Assembly (NCBI GenBank): GCA_019279435.1
Contig: JAAALK010000286.1
Location: forward strand, 31,185,712-31,249,711
Direction of reading: 5' to 3'
Source: Zizania palustris
Lineage: Eukaryota; Streptophyta; Magnoliopsida; Poales; Poaceae
DNA: 64,000 bases
The notes under the pieces were generated by a model, which had not been told where the DNA came from, made no database searches, and saw only the letters and a list, made by a program, of their open reading frames with translations. Positions within the stretch are counted from its first letter, which is position 1; each line of letters begins with the position of its first letter. The translations under genes and the position numbers were made by a program. Below are positions 56,510 to 64,000 of this stretch, piece by piece.

Positions 56510-59500
56510 TCAAGAAAAGTTCTCATCCAAGCCAAGCAAGAACCGCGGGCCCCTCCGGTTGGAAGGGCCGCTCGAACCAAAGCACGCTTCGGTCGAAGTC
56601 ATGAGCGCGCTTTGCCCGATCCTCTCTTTCCTCTTCCTGCGCTCCTCTTCCTTCTTCTGGGCGCGAAAAGCCCTTTGATCCGCTTGGAGCTGAGCCCAGC
56701 TACGCAGACCGCCCTCTTCGGGGGGCGCTTCGCTCAAACCGGCCTCCGTGTCGGACCAATCAACCGGTTCAGGAGATGAGGACGGCGAGCGGGACCTTCT
56801 TTCTTCTTCCTTCACATGGTTCAGAACCCCTTGGAGGACGTCGGGGTCCGCGCATCCGTCACTGCCGCGGGGAAGAACGAAGCGCGCAGGCCGGTTCGCT
56901 CGCATAGCCTCGAAGATAGCCCATCGATGTTGAAGGGCGTCGTCGGAATTGAGCATCTCGACGTCACAGTCGCAACCACGAACACCCTGAGTAAGCTCCG
57001 GAAAAGTACTCTTTATTAATATATGACCAAGTTTCCTAAGCTATTACAGGGTAAGGCAAGGATAGGTTTCTAAAAGCTACACCTTCGGGTCCGGCAAGCG
57101 GGCCGAGGCCGAAGGCTTCGAAGGAGCCGGAGGACCGCGTGCGCGGAGCGCCTCCTCCAGCCAAGCCTGGATCGCCGCAGGGCCCTCGGTCTGCCAGACC
57201 ACCTTGAGCGCCCTCCAAGACTGGTTCAGCGCTAGGCTCGGCGTCCGGAGGTGGTCCCCCACGAAGGTGACCGGATGCGGGCTCGAAGACGAAGGAAGCG
57301 GGAGCCCAGACGCCTCGAGGTGCCGAAGAATCCCGTATGCAGCCACTCGAGCGGACACCTCGCCATACTGCGCCATGGCGAGATGTATTTGCCGGATGGC
57401 GGAGCGGATGAACTTCACTCGGCGGACTAGGGGCTCCCGGGCGATGTCAAACGAGCCGCAGCCGGTGCCGTAGCGCGCCAGCACCTTCCGCAAAGCTTCC
57501 GCGGCTTCGGCCGCCGTCTTCCAGGCCTCAGCAAGCTCCTCGGTGGCCTTCCCATCCCGGGCAGTGAAGTCCGCCTCGACCTGCTCCATCTGGGCCACCC
57601 GGGTCTCGAGGGCTTCGATCTTAGTTGCCGCCTCCGAGGCCTGGGTCTGAAGCCGGGACACCTCCCCTTCGAGCCGCTCCGCTTCTGCGGCCCGAGACCG
57701 GAGCACCTCCGCTTCGGCAGTTCGGGTTCGGAGGGCGCCGACCTCCACTTCCAGCTCGTCGGCACGGGCGGCCCGAGCGCGGAGCCCCTCCAACTCCGTG
57801 ACGCGGGCACTAAGGGAGTCTGCCTCCGCCGCTTGGGCCTCCAATGCTCCGACCCTCGACGCCTGAAGCCGGAGGGCCTCGGCCTCCGACGACCGTTCGC
57901 GGGCTAACCTCTCCGTGGTAGCCACCCGGGTCGCGAGCTCCGCGGCGTATGCCTCGTGATGCTGGCGTTCGGAAAGCAGGGCAAACAGCTGCCCCTGCGC
58001 TAGTGCCACCACCTGCGCACGAAAATGATGGTCAGAAGAGGAGCTAGGGGAGCGTCGAATATGTCCGAAGAAAGTACCTGGCCCGCGGCCGTCTCGATGG
58101 CCCTCCCGAGGTCCAGGCCATCTGATAGCCCCAGTTCGCCTATCACCGGAGCCTCGCGCAGCCGCAAGTAATAGTCGTGGACCGGGGCCACCTTGGACGC
58201 AAAGTCCTCGCCGTCCGCCAAGAAGGGGTGCAGGAGCGGCACGGAGCCTTGCACGGATCGATGATCGGTGGGGGGCTGAGGCCGGGTCTCAGCGTCTCCG
58301 GCAGACTCCCGAGGGGCCCTTTCGATGCTTCTGGACTCGGCCTCGTCCTGTGAACCCGAGGCCCTCCCCGCGGCGACAGGGGCTCCGGACCTCGCATTCG
58401 GAGCGTCTAGGGGTAGGGGGCGACTGGTTCCACACCTCCGGCCGGTGTGTCTGCGCGAGCGAACAAGAGTTAAAAGGGGAAAAGCCCCTAGCGCGCGGAG
58501 AAGTGCGGCTAAGTTATTTTACCTGCGTCCGCAGCGTCGCCAGGGCAGTCCGGGGGCTAGAGATGACCCGACGGGCTTGGGCGGTAGAAAAGGTTGTCGA
58601 TGGAGTTCAACGGAGAACCCGCCGCCGCCGCGGCCAGTTCGGCCTCTCTGTTGGCGCTCTTCTCGATGGCGCCAAGCGGGTCGACTAGGCCCCCGCGGTC
58701 CAAGCTATCCGCGGCCCTGCTCCCGGAGGAGCCCGCGGAGCCCCCCGCCGGAACAGGTCCGAGCGAGGAAGCGGTTCCGGGGCGAGGCGTCGCTTCGGCG
58801 GTGCGCGCCCCCTGCCCAGTCCCCGGCGCGGGTTCCGTTGGACTCGGGCGAAGGGGAGCGTCTTCGCTTCTTCTGGCGTCCAGCCGGACCAGCGAGGTCA
58901 GAACTAGAATCGCCGGAGGATCTCCCGACTCCGATTGGACCCCCTCGCTGGATCCCCCGCCTTCGGAGTGAGAGGCCGAAGAAGGCCCCGGGGACAACTG
59001 CCTCGGCCCCTTCACTATCTTCTTCTTTTTCGAGCGGCCCGGAGAAAGGCCGCCGTCGGCGTCGTTCGCCTTCCTCTTCGAGACATCCCGAAGGACCTCG
59101 CCCTCTGGGAGGAGCGGAGGCGTGAGTTCGAGCATCCCCCACACCCTATTGAAGCGCTCCCAAGAGCCCACCAGCTCCAGCCGACGGGCCCGTTCGGCTG
59201 CGGTCGGGACCCCGAGGATCCTCTCCGCCTGGTGGGTAACCTCCTCGGGCGTTCGAGCGACGAGCGATCCTGCATCTCATCGTCAGGGCCGGGGTACTCC
59301 TCGAGCGCAAAGGATAAGAACAAAAGCAACCAAGGTCGACGCTTACCGAGCCGGCGGGAGAGCTTCGCTGGCATCGACCTGTCTCGGCTGCTCTAGAGCG
59401 ATGCAGGCCTCTCCTCCTTCAGCGGAGGGATCTCGAGGGCCACGAACTCCTCCGCCAAGTCCCGCATGCTCATTCGGCGGGCGACGATTTGGAGAAGTTG

Positions 59501-60229
59501 TACCCTCGCAGAAATTATCCCGGCATTGGTCTCGACGCGCGCCTCTCTCTGGAACCAGATGTGGCGCGGGATCCCGGCAAGGCCAGAGGCGAGCCCTACG
59601 CGGACGTAGAACCACCGGTTAACCCACTTCGAATACCACCTCTCATTGGTAGCCTTCGCCGGGAAAGAGTCCGCATACTTCCTTCGGAGCTGGAAGTTGA
59701 TGCTCCCGAAGGCTAGCACCCGGCCACCTTTCTTCTTCGGCTGGCAGAGGGCTTCGTGCATCTCCGCGAAGACTTCAGCCCTCCCCTCGCAACCTTCAGC
59801 GCGCATGGCCCACTCGAAGATGGCGAGGCGGGCCACGACATTGGGGGACAACTGCGGGAGCTCCAGGTGGAACGCGTCCAGCACCCCAGCGAGAAGCTCC
59901 GAGGCAGGGAACCCTAGGCCCGCGTCAAAGAAAGCTTCAAAGACGACGACCTCACCTTCCCGCGGCTGCGGGGCCGTCTCCCGGCCCGGCTTCCTCGCCG
60001 GCGTCCCAGGATCGAGACGGCTCCTGGTCGCTTGCTCAATCGACGCCTCGGTGCACGCGGACGGCCCGAGCTCCAAGGTCTGCTCCCAGAACCGCTCAGA
60101 GGCGGGGCGGAGCTCGCGCGCACCGCGCACCCCTGTCAAGTCGGTCGCTGCCGCCGCAGCTGCCGCCGCCATCTGGCATTGCAAGAAGCGCGGATCCATC
60201 GCCATTGCAGGGGCAGTGTCCCTCGCCAT
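56510..60229 (-). pseudogene. Antisense spliced gene of element C copy 2 (PF04195-like)
   Basis: Predicted exons: 60229-59347, 59269-58523, 58450-58078, 58012-57083 and 56986-56510. Introns 77, 72, 65 and 96 bp, all GT-AG, phases 1,1,0,0 as in D. Exon 1 keeps the native N-terminus (MARDTAPAMAMDPRFLQ, an Ala run, ERFWEQTLELG) that D has lost, then GEVVVFEAFFDAGLGFP and MSMRDLAEEFVALEI. Exon 2: VGSWERFNRVWGML and KKKKIVKGP. Exon 3: LLHPFLADGEDF. Exon 4: coiled coil. Exon 5: HRWAIFEAMRANRPARFVLPRG and a C-terminal RFLLGLDENFS. Damage: CGG to TAG at 59392-59394 (both bases of a CpG changed), TAG near 58557 shared with copy 1, and exon 3 one base out of frame in both copies. Confidence 0.82.
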
Positions 60230-60339
60230 CCCTCGAAGAGCCGAGAGAGGAAACGCAGAGCTCAGGGAGCAGGGTGAATGGCGGCTTGAGTGGCTAGAGC
60301 TGGCGCGTATGGGTGAGTGAGGAGGAGGCCGCGCGGCGG

Positions 60340-60347
60340 ATTATATC
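60340..60347 (-). promoter_or_regulatory. TATA-like box of the antisense gene, element C copy 2
   Basis: GATATAA on the minus strand about 110 bp upstream of the antisense start codon at 60229, comparable with CTATAAATA about 100 bp upstream in element A. Copy 1 has the same box at 37673-37680. Surroundings are GC-rich, so the AT-rich word stands out. Confidence 0.5.
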
Positions 60348-60389
60348 TAGTCGCAGGACCGACGGTTCCTCTCCCGGTTCGGTTAACGT

Positions 60390-60788
60390 GTGAACGCGGC
60401 GGTCGCGCGACACTGCGTTTAAGACCAGCTAACGCATCAGGGCGCGGCGACGGCCTCCTGGCGGTTCGCCTCCTCGATACCCTCTGCGCGTGCATTAACT
60501 GCTTCCGGCGGCGCCCGCCTGGCTCCTTGGGGTCAGGGTCCCCCGGTCAAGGCGTGTTGGTCTCCCAACAGTTTGGTCAAACTTCCTTCGGCACGACGGA
60601 AAAGGGGACTCGAGGCGGACCTCAACCCTCCGGCCCATTCGCGCCTCCTTACTCCGAAGCCCCTCCGCGCCGTGGCGGATTCGGCGCCCCAGTACAAGGT
60701 ACGCACCAATGAGGACTATCGGGATTATATTGTGCGCTTCCACCCCCTCTTGATGCAGGGCTACGAGCGGGAAGAAGCGAGGGGCTAC
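60390..60788 (+). other. Element C 3' untranslated region and purine tract
   Basis: Present only in copy 2. GC-rich, with short frames that have no recognisable domain. It ends in the plus-strand primer tract GAGGGGCTAC (60779-60788) abutting the 3' LTR, the same tract as in element A. The duplication breakpoint is at its left edge (about 60389). Confidence 0.75.
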
Positions 60789-61405
60789 TGTTGGGGGAGA
60801 TAATCCCGGAAGCCGAAGGAGGGCCCTCGGCCAGGGGGCCCGAAGCCTAACGCCGGTGGCTACCTTCTGGAGGCAAGGGGCCGGAGGCCTCCTTCCGGAG
60901 GAAAGGTGCCGGAGACCGCCCTCCGGCATTAAGACATCGGAGGCCACCCTCCGGGAGAGGATGCCAGAGGCCGCCCTCCGGCAAGAAGGCGTCGGAGGCT
61001 ATCCTCCGAAGGAAGATGCCGGAGGCCTCCCTCCGGCAGGAGGACACCGGAGGCCACCCTCCGGGAGCAAGAGATCGGGGGTCCCCCCTCCCTCGACCCG
61101 CAGCGGAGCAAGAAAAGGACCGGGCGACCGTACGAAGGGGCGGGATCGCAATCTTCTGGGCCGTGTCAGGCGGCGCAGGCGGCGCCCGACACGGCTGCTG
61201 CGCTGTCAGAGTCGGATCTTCTTGTCTGTACTACGCATCGTCCTTTTTGTTTGTACTACCGACCGGTGTTCGGCTAGGCAGCCGTTGGCGGTCCAGAGGC
61301 GCTTGGCCCTCTGGATGGGGCGCCTTATAAATACCCCCGACCTACAGTTGTATAAACAGGCTCAACAGGGCATTGAATACTCTACTCTCATTTTCCTAAG
61401 GAAAC
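60789..61405 (+). repeat. 3' LTR of element C copy 2, end truncated
   Basis: It starts TGTTGGGGGAGAT, has the same hairpin row (about 60870-61075) and TATA box (about 61324-61333), and stops matching after CTAAGGAAAC at 61405. The last 28 bp or so of the LTR (through GTCCCAACA) and any target duplication are missing. Host sequence follows. Confidence 0.9.
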
Positions 61406-61924
61406 ATGATGTGCAATTTAAAACTATTGGTGGTATTGGTCGATTAAATAATTTTAAATCATAAAATTAATTTCTCTGTTTAAATTTTCCGTTGACTCGA
61501 ATAGTTTAAACGTGTAATGCTCAGGCTTCCGTTTTTCTGAACCAAGCCCGTACGTATGTCTGAAATATCTGATGTCTGAAATGAACGGCATCGTAGGTCT
61601 ATGGATTTAGTATTTTCCCTGTCCACATTTTTTCCCTGGCAATTGGCAATCCTGCAAATCTAACACCAACAACAGAAATCGATCAATAGTATTTTACCAA
61701 ACAAGCAGCATTAGAAAACCATGGTTACATCATATCGAAGCCAAATACGACATGCAAACGATGTCTGAACTATAATCCACATAGGAAATCAAGAACCAAA
61801 AATTAACACCCACACGGCCACACATCATGGCGAAAGAATTAATCAACCGGAGATAGATCCATCGATCACGGCGAAAGGATCAATCAACCGGAGATAGATG
61901 CATCGATCACTAGATAGCTGCGCT
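61406..61924. other. Host sequence downstream of the phytocyanin gene, with a 41-bp duplication
   Basis: AT-rich, with no gene or TE domain recognised. It contains the 3' flank of the phytocyanin gene (minus strand), probably including its 3' UTR. At 61827-61909 a segment of about 41 bp (GGCGAAAG...AATCAACCGGAGATAGAT) occurs twice in tandem with three or four differences. Confidence 0.6.
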
Positions 61925-62373
61925 CTACTGTAGCATCGCCATGGAGGTAAAGAGTGTAAACGCCACGGCAGCGACGGCCGGGAAGCCCGCGGCAGAGCCG
62001 GCGGCTCCGTTGGCATTGGGCGCCGGAGCGGTGGTCTCGGAGGACGTGCTGTCCGTCGACTCCGCGGAGGACGGCGTCTCCGCTGGCTCGCTGTTGCCAG
62101 GGGGCGCTGCGGCCGCGGAGGACGGCGGGGACGCGGCTGGCGCCGTGGAAGGGGCGTCAGAGGACCGCTGCTTGAGCACGCGGATGTTGACCTTCTGGCC
62201 GGCGGCACAGTGGCCGGACACGCCGCAGATGAAGAAGCGGTGGCCGGCGCTCCTGATGGCGATCTTGTCGTCGCCGGAGGTGTGCGTGGCGATCGGCGAC
62301 GAGTTGGTGCAGCTGTCGTAGTCCGCCTTCTTCACCTCCAGCACGTTGTGGATGCCCTTTGAATACTTGAATT
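61925..62373 (-). CDS. Phytocyanin (stellacyanin/early nodulin-like type), last exon
   Basis: A host gene, minus strand. The exon starts after TTTCTTGCAG at 62374 in phase 1 (the first two bases complete a Glu codon): FKYSKGIHNVLEVKKADYD, then CTNSSPI and HRFFICGVSGHCAAGQKV. This is the second half of a plastocyanin-like domain. His in GIHNV, Cys in FICG, His in GHC and Gln in AGQ sit where the copper ligands lie. Gln instead of Met is the stellacyanin-type axial ligand. The two other Cys would form the disulphide. A Pro/Ala/Ser/Thr-rich linker (arabinogalactan-like) and a hydrophobic C-terminus follow, suggesting a GPI-anchored cell-surface protein. Stop at 61925. Exon 1, with the signal peptide, is not found in the window. 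Confidence 0.88.
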
Positions 62374-63558
62374 CTGCAAGAAACCACGCAGGCTGGCGCC
62401 ATGATCATGACAAGGACAGAAAACAGGACAAAATTTATCTTCTTTATGCATATCTTTTGAAAATTTCATCATCTTTTGGTATCAAATTGATCACGCGAAT
62501 GGACCAGAAAGATGAAAACCAAAACGTGCAACATAAGGTATATCTACCTGTCAAAGGATGAAGCATTGAAAAACACTTCTTTTTTTTACACCAGAGTAAG
62601 TTGAGAACAAAAGCATGCATGCTTCCATACTACTCATCACACAAGGCGTCAGAAAGTGCTTGGCTTTACAAATTATCTGGAGTTGACAATAGCATACTGT
62701 CAGATGCAGCTAACTATTCACCTGATATGTATCTCCTATAATTTTGGATCATACTCGACATCGCATTGTCAAAATTTCTGTAACAACTGAAAAAACGACA
62801 TCAGTAAAGATTGGAAATGCAGTTGGCACACTGGATGGTGCACATCACATCCAGGTACAGGAAAGTTCAGGTGCGATCTAACAGCCAATGTCCACTGAGC
62901 ACAACAAATGGACCGACGAGTTCTGCAAATCAAATCAAGTTTATCAATACCATTCCGACCGAAAGTTAGCACCTAAAACGGTAAATAGCCCATGTTGTTT
63001 CATTCCGGTTTAAATACTGGACAATACGGCAATACCGATCAATCCAGTCGGAATTTACTAAACCGGCCATTATGATATCGGTCCATAATTTAATCTTAAT
63101 TCTAGATTTCAGAAAAATATAAGAGGCAAGGTAGAAAGCAAACAATATAAATATTCAATGTTCCAATTTTGTATTCTTGATTCTTGATTTTTAAAAAGTA
63201 TGTAACGTAAAATCACATATTCAACTTTATGTTATGGTACTTAAAGTCTTACACTAATCTACGTATTATGTTGCATGTACGTCATAAATTATATTTGAGA
63301 TATGAAATTACAAGCTTATATATATGTTATATTTAATTTTATTAGTTTGTTAAATAAAATATTATATAAAATAAATTTATATTATTTTATTAAAATTCTG
63401 GAACGGTACACAGAATGGGCTCCAAAACAGTACGGACAAGCTTGCTGCAAATACTGTAGACTTAAATTGGACGTATATACAGTTATACACAAGTCATTGC
63501 CTATTAATGCTCACCAACGCTACTATTTTTGAATTATTGGTTGGCTATGTAAAACATA
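62374..63558. other. Probable phytocyanin intron sequence; no gene seen
   Basis: AT-rich sequence upstream of the phytocyanin exon. I searched for a GC-rich signal-peptide exon ending in a phase-1 donor and found none, so the intron either runs past the window end or exon 1 has been lost. An AT-rich low-complexity stretch lies at 63290-63400. Confidence 0.5.
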
Positions 63559-63818
63559 CCTCCTATTTTAAATATTTTAAACCTAAGTTAGTCACTCTAT
63601 TATAAATTATAGTCATTTCTAGACTTTAACATGTTTATTAAGATGTAAGAAAAAAGTCCAAACTACCCTAAACTAGTACAACAAGCAATTAGTATTACAT
63701 ACAACTAGTACTATAGATAGGGGTAAAATAGAAATATTTAGGAGGAAAATTATAGAAGTTATAATATTTGAGATAAAATTTGAATGATAAAAATGATTGT
63801 ATTTTGGGATGGATGGAG
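63559..63818. mobile_element. Stowaway-like MITE
   Basis: About 260 bp flanked by TA (63557-63558 and 63819-63820). The left end CCTCCTATTTTAAATATTTT and right end TTTTGGGATGGATGGAG are imperfect inverted repeats resembling the grass Stowaway end CTCCCTCCGTCCCAAAATA. The interior is AT-rich and without coding capacity. The ends are diverged, so this is a tentative call. It may lie in the phytocyanin intron or upstream of the gene. Confidence 0.6.
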
Positions 63819-64000
63819 TATTAGATTGAAAATAATAAACGGTCTACAATTATTTAGTTGTACCTTAAAATATGTCGTTTCATCAATTATCTTATTGAAA
63901 AAACTATGTATATATTATTTATTTTGTTGTGACTTGTTTTTTCATTGAAGGTGCTATAAGTCTGACTTATATTGTATATATTTGTACTAAATTTTTGAAT
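63819..64000. other. AT-rich host sequence, nothing recognised
   Basis: From the MITE to the window end: AT-rich, no ORF or motif that I can support. Confidence 0.5.

Larger units (their letters stand above)
37723..60389. repeat. Tandem segmental duplication, unit copy 2 (carries element D)
   Basis: Same content as 20784-37722: A gag and LTR, H gag/leader/LTR, and element C. Differences: a 60-bp deletion after 41938 (sequence present in copy 1 at about 25001-25060), insertion of element D at 42733-48502, and scattered substitutions and small indels. After 60389 the sequence continues into the rest of element C, which copy 1 lacks. Copy 2 is therefore the side with the original right border, and copy 1 has the original left border. 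Confidence 0.9.
49246..61405 (+). mobile_element. Element C copy 2: Ty3/gypsy Tat-lineage, nearly complete
   Basis: LTR 49246-49889, PBS 49890-49909 (one change), gag 49955-51424, protease-RT from 51425, RNase H and integrase to 55458, 36-bp minisatellite, minus-strand gene 60229-56510, 3' untranslated part, purine tract GAGGGGCTAC (60779-60788) and 3' LTR 60789-61405, which lacks its last 28 bp or so. By eye the LTRs differ at about 15 positions over 615 bp (about 2.5%), more than the two duplicate copies differ from each other. This fits insertion before duplication. No target duplication can be tested because the 3' end is lost. Confidence 0.92.

Noticed and set aside
49200..61415. 10-bp inverted match ATTGCACAT / ATGTGCAAT on the two sides of element C copy 2
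   Set aside because: It is short, AT-rich and not at the element ends in a way that fits a target duplication. Likely chance.

Overview
This is a stretch of a plant nuclear genome, most likely a grass (Poaceae). The signs are nested Ty1/copia (Sirevirus-like) and Ty3/gypsy (Tat-lineage) LTR retrotransposons, a Stowaway-like MITE and the GC-rich last exon of a phytocyanin gene. About 61.4 of the 64 kb is retrotransposon. The only host gene seen is the partial phytocyanin near the right end. I found no bacterial-type genes, tRNA, rRNA or CRISPR.

Layout. 1-8834: element G, a Sirevirus-like copia element on the minus strand with a broken gag-pol. Its left LTR is in the wrong (inverted) orientation. 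8835-10638: a second G-type LTR lying head-to-tail with the first. 10639-11034 and 22406-26591: the two halves of an older copia element H (gag, leader, PBS and a long LTR, minus strand). 11035-22405: gypsy element A (minus strand), inserted into the gag of H. 26592-37722: gypsy element C copy 1 (plus strand), inserted into the LTR of H. 37723-61405: a second copy of everything from the gag of A to the end of C. It arose by tandem duplication of a 16.9-kb unit with 2 bp of microhomology at the join. Copy 2 is interrupted at 42733-48502 by element D, flanked by a perfect 5-bp target duplication, and its C element (49246-61405) keeps a nearly complete 3' LTR. 61406-64000: host sequence with the phytocyanin exon and a MITE.

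Main observation. The three gypsy elements A, C and D all carry, between integrase and 3' LTR and on the strand opposite to gag-pol, the same multi-exon gene. Exon 1 has the 'putative gypsy-type transposon' domain (PF04195-like), exon 2 a conserved VGSWERxNRVW motif and a basic KRK stretch, exon 3 is acidic, exon 4 is a long coiled coil, and exon 5 ends in a conserved FLLGLDxD(F/Y)S. C and D have intron phases 1,1,0,0. At intron 4 all three elements have an in-frame stop just inside the donor (GTGTAG or GTTTAG), so splicing or retention would give two C-termini. A and C have a TATA-like box about 100-110 bp before the antisense start codon. Element D has no gag or pol at all, yet its antisense gene is open through all five predicted exons (947 codons plus stop).

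Relative order of events from nesting: H; then A, C and G into H (G versus the others unresolved); then tandem duplication; then D into copy 2. All gag-pol genes here carry stops or frameshifts, so no element seems able to move by itself. Exon structures are predicted by eye from splice signals and reading frames; none has transcript support here.
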